Notes under the pieces: model-generated
What the model saw: only the letters and a program-made list of their open reading frames with translations
What the model was told of the DNA's origin: nothing
Databases searched by the model: none
Translations under genes and position numbers: made by a program
Part shown: positions 11,196 through 21,610 of the stretch, piece by piece
How positions within the stretch are numbered: the first letter of the stretch is position 1
How the letters are laid out: the number at the start of each line of letters is the position of its first letter
NCBI GenBank assembly: GCA_037952775.1
Contig: JBANAY010000003.1
Span: forward strand, 22,568,001-22,632,000
Reading direction: 5' to 3'
DNA: 64,000 bases
Source of the DNA: Clonostachys chloroleuca
Lineage: Eukaryota; Ascomycota; Sordariomycetes; Hypocreales; Bionectriaceae

Positions 11196-12641
11196 ATGTT
11201 GTCCACCTTTGAAACCAGCCTCCAGCACCCGGCAATCGATGCAAAATGCCAGGTGAGACTGCTGAGGCTTTACCCCGCTACGCCGAGGGCTCGCATTCCC
11301 CAAGGGGCTTTCCACATCGTCGACATCGATCAGTTGCCATGTACTCCTTACAGGGCCTTATCCTACTCTTGGGGCAGTAGTATTGTTCAAAATGATTCAC
11401 AAATAATTGAAATCGATGGTCACACCCACCAAGTTCGAGAAAATTTGTACAGTTTCCTGTGCAGTGTAGGGCAGAGAGAGGAATACGGGCTGTTTTTCAT
11501 TGACGCTCTTTGTATCAATCAGCTAGACAACGATGAGAAACCCCAACAAGTCATGTTGATGGGTGAGATTTACAAACACGCCAATCAAGTAGTTGGATGG
11601 CTTGGAGCTCCAGATTGCCAGCAGTATGCGAATGTCAAGACGTTGCATGAAAGCATCCGTCAGGACCGCCGCACTTGGGATCAAGCAGCCTGGGATGGCC
11701 TCACCTTTCTTAGCCATGCCAGCTATTGGGGACGCATGTGGGTTGTCCAAGAAGTGGTTCTCGCAGCCAGCATGGAGGTCTGGTGCGGCCCATTTACTTT
11801 CCCTGTCGAGTTATTTGAGAATTATTCTTCCACGAAGGAAGCCTCAAAGTTACGCTTCGCACCCGACGGGACCCCAAATTTAACTTATTCAGCCAGCGAG
11901 AGGTCGCAAACTCCTGCTCAAATCATCGTGACCCATCGTCTAAGACACGTTCTTCGGCCGATACGGCGGTCTGAGTTGGACCAGCTGCATATGATGACGC
12001 AAGAAGAGATTCAGAATGCTCTGCTGAAGCCAAACAATGCAGTCCACACATACAAATCAAGGCTACCAGACACACTCTGGCAGCTTATGTGGAAGTTTGG
12101 GCGGCAGAACTGCTCTGACCCCATGGATAAACTGTACGGGTTACTTGGGATCCTCCATGAAGACACTCGAGCCCAGATCAAGCCGGATTATGGCAGAGGT
12201 GCCATTTATGCCTTCTATCAAGCGCTGAGTGTCGGCTTGATACAGCATTTCCCTATTGAAGATCGAAGCATTGGTGAGCAGTTCCTGGATGGGAACCGCT
12301 CCTATATCTCCTACTACTGTGATGTCCGAAACGCATTCTCTCTAGACGACGAAATAACCATGCCAATCTTGCGGCAGGTGTGTAAGGAGCTTCAATTCTA
12401 CAGAAGGGGGCGTGACGCACTGTTTGAGGCGCAGCTTAGCAGCATCTACGGCTGGGGTGACCTCGATATTCGGCATCACAGGCATCACAGAGAGTTTGAG
12501 AAGGCAATCTTGGACATTGCAGAGGAAGAACCTGTATCAGAGGACAGTCGTCTCCTCCGCTTTCATTCGTGGCAGACGCGAAAATTAGCGAACTTGTACG
12601 TTGCCCCTCGCTTCAACAACAGGAGTATGCTAACATCTTGA
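11196..12641 (+). CDS. HET-domain (heterokaryon incompatibility) protein
   Basis: This is a single-exon gene of 481 residues from the chosen ATG, or 544 if the ATG at 11007 is used. HET-domain blocks are in order: YRALSYSWGS (about 53-62), FFIDALCINQ (about 100), QVMLMGEIYKHANQVVGWLG (about 115-135) and YWGRMWVVQEVVLA (about 176-190). HET domains are found in fungal allorecognition proteins whose activation kills mixed cells. The domain is related to TIR-like folds; catalysis is unproven for most. The C-terminal part includes WQLMWKFGRQNCSDPMDKLYGLLG, common after the HET core. No NACHT, WD40 or other partner domain follows. I preferred 11196 because a TATA-like box lies between the two ATGs. 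Confidence 0.9.
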   Translation: MLSTFETSLQHPAIDAKCQVRLLRLYPATPRARIPQGAFHIVDIDQLPCTPYRALSYSWGSSIVQNDSQIIEIDGHTHQVRENLYSFLCSVGQREEYGLFFIDALCINQLDNDEKPQQVMLMGEIYKHANQVVGWLGAPDCQQYANVKTLHESIRQDRRTWDQAAWDGLTFLSHASYWGRMWVVQEVVLAASMEVWCGPFTFPVELFENYSSTKEASKLRFAPDGTPNLTYSASERSQTPAQIIVTHRLRHVLRPIRRSELDQLHMMTQEEIQNALLKPNNAVHTYKSRLPDTLWQLMWKFGRQNCSDPMDKLYGLLGILHEDTRAQIKPDYGRGAIYAFYQALSVGLIQHFPIEDRSIGEQFLDGNRSYISYYCDVRNAFSLDDEITMPILRQVCKELQFYRRGRDALFEAQLSSIYGWGDLDIRHHRHHREFEKAILDIAEEEPVSEDSRLLRFHSWQTRKLANLYVAPRFNNRSMLTS

Positions 12642-12799
12642 GTAGAGCTGGTCGTTTCACGTCTAAAAGAGTAAATTCACAGGGGTGGCAGGCCCTGCTT
12701 AACGATTAAAGACCTATTGGAGGAAGACTAGGTGCCATAGATGTAGTTTATTACATATTCTTTCTCTGGTGACTGTACTTATAAATAAGCATCAATCAA

Positions 12800-14605
12800 C
12801 TATTGGGAAGCAACCAAAGCAGGCAGAATGCTACTGCCATACGCCTCAACAGGCGCCAAAAGTTGGTATGTCTCCCACTGCTGCCGAGCAATACTATCCG
12901 TCGAGTTCACCTCCGGCTCGATGAACTCATCCGCGTCCATTTCATCCTTGATAAAGTCCTGGCCCTCCTTCTCCAACAGCTTCTCACTCGCCTTTTGTTG
13001 AGCCCCGTTGCCCACCTTTGTCTTCGGTACAGTAATGCCCTGCGCCCAGCTAAAGTAGCCATCCTTGTCCCAAATCTGCTTCACGCGTCGGAGCTCCCAA
13101 ATGTTGTTTCCCCAGTAGGCCATCTCGTGCTGTATGAGCCTGTCGTCAGGGAAGTTGACGTACGTTGCGCCCGGCACCATGCCGTAAGGTCGGAGCTGCG
13201 GCTTCATCACGTCTAGAACAGCTCGCATGTCGTACTCAAGCCACTTGTCGGTGAACTCGAGGTTGATGTATGCATTGTAGGTGCTCCCCCTCCAGCGGAA
13301 GGCACTATCCTTGCGCGAGCGAACGTTGGCCTCGCCGCCAGAGTGGATAAAGGTGGCCTGGAAGACGGTATCCTTCTCGCTGCCGAATTTCTCGCGGAAA
13401 GTCTGCATCTCTTTGCGGAGGATATTTATGATCTTGCCAAATATCTCTGCGTTGTTCTTGAAGACAAAGGAGGTGTGAAGTTGGTAGGTCTTATTGGTGG
13501 GGAATGCCTTCTTAGTCTCTTCGATCCATTGCGCGGCGAGTGTCTCGTGGAGGAATCGCGTCGAGACTTCTTCTAGAGAGCGTTGTTTGAGCTGCGTCTT
13601 GAGATAGTCGTGCTGAGTTAAAGCGTTCTCCCGTTGAGCTTCAGTGAGGGTCTCCAGGTCCCCTTTTAGTAGTTCCCATCCATCAATGACCTCTTCGTAC
13701 TCTTTCTTCCTGCCATTGAAGTACACGATGAAACGAACACCCACTTCAGTGTCCGTTTTACTGGTCTCGCAGAGCCAGGTGCTATCAATGGTCATAGCAT
13801 TGGGCCAGTTCTTGGAGTAGAATGACTTCATGGTGATCATGAACGCATCCATGTTCTCCTTCTTGACGTACCAGGTAAACTTGCCTGCCATGACCCAGTT
13901 ACTCTGCAGTTTCTTAAGCTCGAGCTTCATTTCGGTCACCACGCCGAAGTTGCCACCACCGGCGCCACGAAGTGCCCAGAAGAGCGCGCGCTTGTTCGGG
14001 TCGGAGTCGTTCCTGGTAACGGTGACCTCGTCGCCCGCTGCCGTGACGATGCTAAACTCCTTGACGGTGTCACAGCCCATCCCGAAGCTTCTGGTGAACG
14101 GCGCCAAGCCTCCGCCAAGTATGAAGCCGCTGACACCGACAGACGGACAACGCCCTCCGTTAACCACGAGGCCATCGAGGCGCTCGCTAATGAGCTTCTT
14201 GTACACATGGAACCAGAGAGCGCCACCCTTGATCGTGGCTGTTTTCTCACCGGTCTTCTCGTCGGTTGCAATTGACACTTGGTTCATCAAGCCGAGCTCC
14301 ATGAGAATCCCGACTTGGGCAGTGGACCCGCCAGCAAAGGAGTGTCCTCCGTTCTTGATGGTGATGGGGATGTTCCTTGCCTTGGCGATCTTGACAACGT
14401 CACGCACGTCGCAGGCGCATTTGGGCTGGACAACACAGGGTGGGAGGGAGAAGCGGTATAGCAAATTGGCGGTGGCGATATACCGCTCGTGGTCATCCTC
14501 GCCAGGCTCATACGTAGGGATGCGCTTGGTCCTGAACAGTTTGATGGCTGCCGCCATGTCCTCGGGATGGTATGGGAGGGCAGGGATAGAATTTTGCTCC
14601 GACAT
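12800..14605 (-). CDS. FAD-linked oxidase, berberine-bridge type, bicovalent flavin
   Basis: This is a single-exon gene of 601 residues. The PCMH-type FAD domain starts near residue 50. The bicovalent flavin residues are visible: His88 in NGGHSFAGGS and Cys153 in GGRCPSVGVSGFILGGG. GAGGGNFGVVTE completes the domain. The C-terminal berberine-bridge segment has ATYVNFPDD and WELRRVKQIWDKDGYFSWAQGI. Such enzymes oxidise sugars (AA7) or small molecules, passing electrons to oxygen and making peroxide. Unlike secreted AA7 enzymes this one has no signal peptide, so an intracellular, tailoring-type role is more likely. It is convergent with the HET gene (158 bp apart). A TATATAA lies about 105 bp upstream. 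Confidence 0.92.
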   Translation of the reverse strand: MSEQNSIPALPYHPEDMAAAIKLFRTKRIPTYEPGEDDHERYIATANLLYRFSLPPCVVQPKCACDVRDVVKIAKARNIPITIKNGGHSFAGGSTAQVGILMELGLMNQVSIATDEKTGEKTATIKGGALWFHVYKKLISERLDGLVVNGGRCPSVGVSGFILGGGLAPFTRSFGMGCDTVKEFSIVTAAGDEVTVTRNDSDPNKRALFWALRGAGGGNFGVVTEMKLELKKLQSNWVMAGKFTWYVKKENMDAFMITMKSFYSKNWPNAMTIDSTWLCETSKTDTEVGVRFIVYFNGRKKEYEEVIDGWELLKGDLETLTEAQRENALTQHDYLKTQLKQRSLEEVSTRFLHETLAAQWIEETKKAFPTNKTYQLHTSFVFKNNAEIFGKIINILRKEMQTFREKFGSEKDTVFQATFIHSGGEANVRSRKDSAFRWRGSTYNAYINLEFTDKWLEYDMRAVLDVMKPQLRPYGMVPGATYVNFPDDRLIQHEMAYWGNNIWELRRVKQIWDKDGYFSWAQGITVPKTKVGNGAQQKASEKLLEKEGQDFIKDEMDADEFIEPEVNSTDSIARQQWETYQLLAPVEAYGSSILPALVASQ

Positions 14606-15851
14606 AGTTACCGAAAGTGCTGTAACGAATAAAATAAAGCAGAATGCGTGACGGGGAGAAGATCAATGTGTCTGTGACGAGCAGCTTAACTTGAATACTT
14701 GCTGATATATTATATACTTGGAGTTATAGGAATCATGTTGTGGTATAATGCTTCAGGAATCGATAGTGTCTGTCATGTTGCATTTTGGACTCGTATCTTC
14801 AGTCTGGATGTTCGCACCCTAGTTTCAAGGTGGACCAAAATGGAAATAGTACGGAGGGGGCTGCATGATGGCTGCAAAGATATTGATCTAGTGATGCAGT
14901 TTCATCCTCAGCTGGCCAGAGTCGAGGCCGTTCGTCGTTAGGTGAGCCACTCGGGCACTGAGGAGGCGACCCATATACAAATTGGATTGATCTATCGTTG
15001 AGACATGCAGCATTCTATACTCCATTTCGCAAACCATCGAGTGATATTGGCACATGCGAGTTTGGGCTTGTATGAATTGGGTGACCTTTTGGCGGTTGTT
15101 GAGCTGAACCTCATTTGTCTTGCTCTCATTGGTCTTTGGCTCAATGATAATCATGCGCCGCTTCCAGCTTCATCTCTCCAATAGTCTTACTGCTTTCACT
15201 ATTTTCCTCTGCTCTAAGTTGCCCAAGACCACTCTGTACCCGGGATAAGGTCCGAGCATATTGTAAAGCCGAATCTGACCACTCGCCGACAAAGGGCGAT
15301 TCACCAAGTTGACCACATGACCATCAATCAGAATGACGCGCAATACATCGTGCACTGTCCTGCATCGCTATCGCTATCGCAAATATTTAGCTTCAGCATA
15401 AGGAGCCACATGAGAGACGAATCGATAGAAGATTCGGCTTCTATTTTGGGCAGATGCGATGCCGCAGCCGCCAAGAAGCGAGCAGACCAATCAGCTCGCA
15501 GGACACGGCCGAGCCACGGCGGGTGATGGAGAAACTGCGCAAGTCAAAGCGACAATCTTGGGCTGATTCTGCTTGAAAATAAGGCATTCTTCCCCGGCAG
15601 TCGTCACCGGCACTAATGAGCCCCCAAAACCGCGCTGAAAATCTCCACATGCGATCACCGAGCCACGGTTGGACACGACGCTGTCTCAACTATGGATGAG
15701 GATTCTAGATGGCAGCAAAAGATTAAATACGGCTCATTGCTCGGTGTCTGTGCTCATAATTCATCAGTCAATTCAATTCACAAGCTACTTCACCAGCATA
15801 CAACTACCACTTTACCAAACACTTTCACACAGCAACCACTTCGCCAACAAC
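14606..15851. other. Divergent intergenic region, 1.2 kb
   Basis: Shared upstream region of the FAD oxidase (leftward) and the small glycine-rich protein (rightward). Several sub-90-codon frames are present on both strands; none shows a domain or starts a supported gene. Confidence 0.45.
14710..14716 (-). promoter_or_regulatory. TATA-like box of the FAD oxidase gene
   Basis: Minus-strand TATATAA lies about 105 bp before the ATG at 14605. Confidence 0.4.
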
Positions 15852-16354
15852 ATGTCTGCCCAGAGCTACTACGGATCTTCCTCCAACTCCTCCAACTATC
15901 CTCAACAAGTGAGTCATGAATCAGCAAATCACCATCTCTAACTTCGGCCATATACTAACCTCCTTTCACTAGGCCCAGTATGCCCAACAGTCAAGCCATG
16001 GCTCTCCCTATGGCCAGGGACAGGGAGCTCCCTACCAGCAGTCCGACCATTCCCAGGCATACCAGACCCACCCACAGGCACACGGCCAGCCTGAGATGAT
16101 GGCTGGCCCCGATGGCGAGCGAGGCCTCGGTGCGACTGTTGTCGGAGGCGGTGCCGCTGGCTGGACAGCCCACAAAGCCGGCGCAGGTATGCTCGGCAGT
16201 CTTGCGAGCGCCGCTGCCGGTGCCATTGGTGCCAATTTCCTTGAGAACAAGCTCAAGAAGTAAGAAGCCTTCAAGACCAAGTGCTCATGGCTGGATCATT
16301 AGCTAACAACATGTGAAATCTAGGCATCGCAAGGATAAGAAGAACAAGCACTAA
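15852..16354 (+). CDS. Small glycine-zipper-like, Q/Y/S-rich protein
   Basis: Exons 15852-15908, 15973-16259 and 16324-16354 give 124 residues. Introns start GTGAGT and GTAAGA. The N-terminal half is rich in Gln, Tyr, Ser and His (AQYAQQSSHGSPYGQGQG). The second half has a Gly/Ala-rich hydrophobic stretch (GATVVGGGAAGW, then GAGMLGSLASAAAGAIGANFLE) with G-x3-G spacing, like a glycine-zipper transmembrane or membrane-associating segment, ending in a Lys-rich tail. If the last intron is not removed, the protein ends at 16263 with KLKK and loses nine residues. Similar small proteins are abundant stress- or conidium-associated proteins in filamentous fungi, but that is a family impression. The prion-like front half is worth noting. 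Confidence 0.75.
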
Positions 16355-16776
16355 GCTTGCGCAAGAGCCATGATGACTCACGATGTCTGGATATACGATG
16401 GATAGGGCTATGAGGGGGTCTATTACTTTGGGATTAGATCGATTTGAGGATGGATTTCACAGTGTTTTTTGTTTGGTTTCATTTTGGTTTTGGCCACATG
16501 TGTAGGTGCGCATTGCAACTTAGATTACATTAACGATAATAGACTGTTTATGCAAGTAATGCCTTTCATCGAGTGAGTTGTATCTTGGCTTTTTTCATTG
16601 AACAGGATTCAGCTCTCGTGGTTATGGATTCCAGTCACGCAAGCTTACATAGCTACATACCTGTCAGCAATTGGAGGCGACAAGGACACGTTTTCTTCTA
16701 AAACAAACCTAGAGATCAACAAAACCTTTGCCACATTCTAGCACAACACAAATATCGCAATTCTCTCACCTTCACC
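16355..16776. other. Intergenic region, 0.4 kb
   Basis: Terminator of the glycine-zipper gene and promoter of the secreted leucine-rich gene. I see nothing else. Confidence 0.45.
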
Positions 16777-18201
16777 ATGAAATCTCTACAAAGTTTGGTT
16801 CTTGCAAATATAGTCTGCGTTTCGAGCGCCGCGTTGCTGCCTCGGTCGCTGCTAGCTTATTTCGGTCTATCAGAGAGTAACATCCCACGTTTTATTCGCG
16901 AGATCAATCATCCCTACATCAAGTCTCACCAGCGCGATATCGAATCCCTTTTAGATCCCACCGAGGCGTTATGCAATCCAGACTCACAGTTCCGTGCATC
17001 CTTGCTGGAAGTCCCGGACGATCTATTCAAACGACTATCAGTAGACAACAACAAAGTGTCCCAGGGCAGACGTGGATGGATGAATGCCAGAGAGGTGCTT
17101 TCTGACATCCTGAGCTGTAAGGCGGCTCTTGACGGCGTTGAAGAATTCGAGGTCGACATATTCTTGCACAGAGGAGATGATGAGTGGTTTGGCGAGGCGC
17201 CGACCCCATCCGATGATATTCTAGACCTATTTGTACGGTTCTTCGCCAATGCTCCGCGCCTTTCGAATCTCACATGGGTCCAGCCGTCAGCAGATAGCGC
17301 TGCAGCTGCTACGTTTGAGAAATATTTCCTCGAGCGAAACGTCGAGTTTCCAGCCTTGGCCGAGGCAAGTCTCGGGCCCAACATGCACTATCTTTTGGCT
17401 GGGACACCACACTTGCGGAAACTTACCTCCTACACGAAAAGTTACGTATGGTCCACTTATTCAATGAGATCTCTGTCTCAACAGGCAGAGGGTCCGCAGA
17501 TGAGTTTCGTCAAGTCTACTTCGAAGTTGAAGCGTCTCGAAGAGTTTGGCCTTCATGCGACCTGGACACCAGAGTTAGTCGCTGAGCTACAACAGTCGGC
17601 GAGCCAACTTATGAGGTTGGATATCGACGGAGATGTGGACGGACGATGGGCTAGAGAGAATCTCGGGGTGAGCATGTTCCCTTGTCAAGCAAGATCGTGT
17701 GATGCGTGAAACTCTACAGGAAAAAAACTAATCCAATACTTAATAATATAGGCAATGGCAAGGGAACTGAACAAGTTCGAAAACTTGAGAGAACTTCGAC
17801 TCCCTCATGTCGTTCACTTGGGTTTCGGCTCTGATGAGTGGCCAGATTGTGGCAATGCATACTTTGGTGCTTCTGGCAGAGTCTTGAGACGGCAAGAGGA
17901 AATAAGTTATCTTTCCAGCACCGAGAAGGCAGCTGGAATTATGATTCCCCTGATGCCAAATCTAGAGAAACTGTGCATAGGTGGTGAGTGCACCGAGATC
18001 ACGGCTGGCAAAGAACTGAAATGGCCATGGACAGGTCGACTCCGAGAATATATGCTGGAGGAATGGCCGCGGTATGACGGGGAAAGTGGCGAATACGGAT
18101 ATGGATATGAGGAGTCTGAGGACCCTCAAGGCCCAGTCCTGGAAAACTGGGAAGAGGACAGGAAGTGGTTTGGCGGGCCAGATGGCCATGGGGAGCTTTA
18201 A
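16777..18201 (+). CDS. Secreted leucine-rich, F-box/LRR-like protein of unknown function
   Basis: Exons 16777-17667 and 17752-18201 give 446 residues. The intron starts GTGAGC, has an actaat branch and ends ATAG. Residues 1-20 form a hydrophobic signal peptide (MKSLQSLVLANIVCVSSAAL). The body has irregular leucine-rich segments such as RLSNLTWVQPS, HLRKLTSYT, KLKRLEEFGLHA and NLRELRLPHVVHLG. This is the pattern of the large fungal F-box-associated LRR families, but here with a secretion signal and no F-box. The C terminus is acidic and Tyr/Gly/Glu-rich. It could be an effector-like or wall protein. I do not recognise a characterised relative. It is convergent with the alpha/beta hydrolase gene. 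Confidence 0.75.
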
Positions 18202-18499
18202 CACATAGAGTCTATATACACGGGATCCGGTAGTGTGCATATGTAGCCCGAAAACAAGACACACCGCCGACTATTAAGATGGAAAGGAAATTGATTACCC
18301 GAGGTCTTGGGCAGAGCTGACCTGGTGCGAAGAAATCACCTGAAAGAGAGCATCGCGAGATATTTTCCTAAAGATGAGAGAAGATAAATCTCATCAAGTA
18401 GAACAGTTCACTAGCCTCGGCTTATTTCACTCAATATATGATAAAGCTAATCCACTATAAACATGTAGGAGGGTAGCACGTTGTCCCATGTTGGTCCGT

Positions 18500-19679
18500 C
18501 TAGCTGCTCTTCATTTCACTCACAAGCTTAAACATGTCCGCCAAAGTCTCCACGTTGGTGAGAACACTATCGTGATTGGTCTTCTCGACAGTTCTCGCTT
18601 TAATCTCCACACGCTGATCATGTGCTCCAGCTGCCTCTTCCCAACACGACCGGAAGTAGTCTTGGCCCTTCTTACCAGTCATTATGTCCGACTCCGCAAA
18701 ATAGATGCTTACGCTCAGCTTCCCCGCCTGGCCCTCTGAATATGTCTCCTTCTCTCTCGAAACGATCCTACCGACCAGATCATGCATGTTGTCGGCTTCG
18801 TCCCACGCGCCTTTTGGTCCCTTTTTGAGACAGTTGACCGCTTCCCAGTTCGCACCGGCCGTTTCCTGTTCAAACATGCCTCGAACCATGAGACGCTCCA
18901 GCTCGACTTGCGTATCGTACGCGGGTCCGTAATCCCGTTCGATAGCCCGCATATTCTTTTCCCGCTCTGAGGGCTCTTGATTTCCAGGCGTCAGGGCTTG
19001 GGCCATCTGACCCAGAATACCGGACGACGCCTCAATCGTCCCTGATGCTTGGACTACAAAGAATTTGGCCAGCTTGTTCCACTGCGACAGGGCGAAGACT
19101 GGAAACACCTGTAGCGAGGAGATGAGCGCCGCGTTGGAGCATGCTCCGTCCACGAAGGGGGCGAAGAAGAAGACCATGGGATGCTGGGGGTGCAAGATAT
19201 GACGCGAATACCAGAGGAGGTTCATGTTGTATAGTGTGCCTGCGCTGTGGGATGCGAGCGCGACGTGCTTGATGCCAAGTGCCTCCAGGAATTTGGGCAG
19301 GATGGCTACCCAGTCCTTGATACGATCCTCTACACCAACATTTGGCGTTTTTCCAAATCCAAAACTGTCCAAATCATCAGCCTTCATCCAAGCATTGAAT
19401 TTCCGGAGGAGATTACCGGTCTGGGACCAAGACTCTCACGCCGTGCTTCTGTCCAAAGGCGTGCATGAACGTGCCAAGGTATCGCGACCCAAACATGCCA
19501 GGCGTGAACAAAATGGTCGGTGCCTCGGCATCACTGCTAGAGTCTAAGTGTCCGCACTCCGAATAGCTGATTAGAACGTCGCCATGCTTGCCGCCTGAGG
19601 GGATGGTGATTGTTTGATGAAAGCGCGGATTGGCGAGATATTCCGCCGCGGCGTTCAAGGCGGTGTTTTCGGCGGTCAT
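18500..19679 (-). CDS. Alpha/beta hydrolase
   Basis: Exons 19679-19417 and 19364-18500 give 375 residues, with a 52-bp intron that splits PDR-FGFGKT, a conserved strand-turn of the fold. The nucleophile elbow is Ser128 in ASHSAGT. The oxyanion strand region is ILFTPGMFGSRYLG, an acidic residue falls in YFAESDIMTG, and a late His occurs in EKTNHDSVL, so the catalytic triad looks complete. There is no signal peptide and no membrane helix. It is probably a cytosolic esterase, lipase or C-C bond hydrolase with unknown substrate. The ATG at 19679 was chosen because the open frame upstream (to 19970) lacks protein-like composition. Confidence 0.85.
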
Positions 19680-20679
19680 GATGCCACCAAATTTGCTACT
19701 GACAGGTAATTCAATGCTAAAAATTGAGGCCTGAGACAAAAACGAAAGCAGGTTAAAAACTATATCGTTCGACAAAGTGGTCAGCTGGATGCTGTAGGTG
19801 CAAAGTTCAGCCGTAAGCGGGGCGCTGCGGAATTGAGAAAGTGGGTTTTGCCGAAAGGATTCGTATTTACAGTTCAGATGGTCCGAGGATGAATACTTGA
19901 AATCATACATGGTCCCTCTAAGAAAGCCTCCTTTATAGGCGTTTGAGTTGGATGGGAATAGATAAGTCACAGCCTCTTAGTGAGCTGCAGCCATGGAGAC
20001 CGAACGCATTGCACCATCTTCCAACACCAGAGGCCTACCCTGCAGCCCGGCAAGTACAAGACTCCCGCGGTTCGAAACCATCGTCTCCAAAGTATGTCGA
20101 ATGAGCATTTGTCGTGGCTAAAGTTCTGGATGGAGTCAGTAAATGAAAATTTTAATTAAACAAAACTCAGTCTTTTAGCTATGGCCATCCTTTAAGAAAG
20201 ACGTTGATAGCGGACGACGTGAAAATGAGTGTGTCGGGTACCATTCCCTGTTTCTAGACACACAATCCGTAGAGACAACAAGGCATATTGGTCTCAATCC
20301 TCTAGAAGTGTGCGATATAGATAGCGTTATAGTTCTTCAGTAAAACAGTATTATAATCATCAATTGTCACCAAAGGGAGATGTTTCTGGGGCGATATGTC
20401 GGCCATTTGGCGATTGGGAAGCAGCCGATAACAGTCTCTGTCAGGCCTCTGTCGGGCCTGAATTGGGCCGATCTGCGGAGTTTTGCTTGGGGCCTGAACA
20501 ATCCCTGTTATCGCAGATCGAGCTCCAATTCGCGTCGACGCGTCCAATTGTCATTGCGATGACGGAATCCCTCCACACGGCTCTCGTGAATCAATTAAGA
20601 ATCGACCGTTGGCGACGGGTTGAATTCACGCTGTAGCAGCCGAGGAGCTTTATCATCTCGTGCCAATCAATCAACAAAC
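19680..20679. other. Divergent intergenic region, 1 kb
   Basis: It lies between the alpha/beta hydrolase (leftward) and the DUF7726 gene (rightward). A minus-strand TATAAAG at 19931-19937 may serve the hydrolase with a long 5' leader. A 43-codon frame at 20108-19977 (minus) is discussed among the rejected items. Confidence 0.4.
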
Positions 20680-21357
20680 ATGGCTCCCAAACAGACGCCA
20701 GTCCCCCTCCCCATCCCCGTGGGCATGCCGATCTCGTCGTTGCCTGCGAATGTTGTGACCAGACCAGCTCCTCTCGCTGAGAAGGATGCTAACGCTGTTC
20801 CCACCCCACAACCCACCGGCGGCAAGAAGCGCAAGTCAGCCGGAGCGGCCGAGGGCGACGACAAGCCCAAGCGGTCTAAGACCGCCAGCGCCAAGGATAC
20901 CCAGGATGCTCTCCTCGACGTCAACCACATCGATCTGCCCGGGCAGGAGTCCCGCAAGGTGCCCGTCTTCGACACCTGCAGGGAGATCCGGAAGAAGATC
21001 AAGGCCCTCTTGCGTAAGGGCATCCAGCAGGCCGCCTTTGTCCGGGCGATGAACAGGGGCCTGCCCGACGACGGCGGCAAGAAGGTCAACTCGATGAGCA
21101 TGAAGACGTTCATGGAGCAGAAGGACACCATGGACGGGAACACGAGCACGGTGTTCTACGCAGCCTATCTCTTCTTCGAGAGGCAGCGCATCAAGGATAA
21201 CAAGCCCAAGACCGCCTTCCGTGAGGAGATGGAGAAGACTCATGGCAGGGAGGGTGTAGATATCGTCCACAATGTGAAGGGTGGGTTTTGGTTATTTGCC
21301 GGCGAGAGCGCCCATATGGACAAGTACGGAAAGCTGCAAATTGCAGGGGGGCGATGA
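20680..21357 (+). CDS. DUF7726-like protein with nuclear-signal-like N terminus
   Basis: This is a single exon of 225 residues, starting at the ATG after a CAAACA context. The first 45 residues are Pro-rich and low complexity, followed by basic clusters (GGKKRKSAG, DDKPKRSKTASAK) typical of a nuclear localisation signal. From about residue 92 comes the fungal DUF7726 pattern: CREIRKKIKALL, then QAAFVRAM, MKTFMEQKDTMDGNTSTVFYAAYLFFERQRI, then KPKTAFREEMEKTHG. DUF7726 is a conserved fungal domain with helix-turn-helix-like helices; its biochemical role is not established. The gene body is clearly more GC-rich than its flanks, consistent with a well-expressed conserved gene. Confidence 0.85.
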   Translation: MAPKQTPVPLPIPVGMPISSLPANVVTRPAPLAEKDANAVPTPQPTGGKKRKSAGAAEGDDKPKRSKTASAKDTQDALLDVNHIDLPGQESRKVPVFDTCREIRKKIKALLRKGIQQAAFVRAMNRGLPDDGGKKVNSMSMKTFMEQKDTMDGNTSTVFYAAYLFFERQRIKDNKPKTAFREEMEKTHGREGVDIVHNVKGGFWLFAGESAHMDKYGKLQIAGGR

Positions 21358-21610
21358 TTATTGGTCTTATGAGTGTCATTTTGGATTGTTTCTGGTGCTT
21401 GGGATTCAAGGCGAAGTATTCCGAAGCAACCGACGGAGAGGTTTTTGGGGGCTTGGATCTCGGATATATCATTGGCGTTTCTTAGGCATGGATGATTTAT
21501 AACAAAATAAAGGTGATTCAATTCCACCTAATCATCATAAAATCGTAGATTGAAGTGACGTGATTTTTGCGTTTGTAGAGCTCGCACTCTCAGGCTACGA
21601 GGGAAGCATC

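Noticed and set aside
13830..14651. 273-codon plus-strand frame over the FAD oxidase
   Set aside because: It is antisense to clear FAD-oxidase motifs and has no domain of its own.
19994..20091. tRNA-like stretch with GGTTCGAAACC and a possible GGAGAC/GTCTCC stem
   Set aside because: The D arm and anticodon arm do not form, and the T stem pairs poorly. It is a chance match.
19977..20108. 43-codon minus-strand frame upstream of the alpha/beta hydrolase
   Set aside because: Its composition looks protein-like, but it is too short, has no recognised family, and I found no convincing partner exon.
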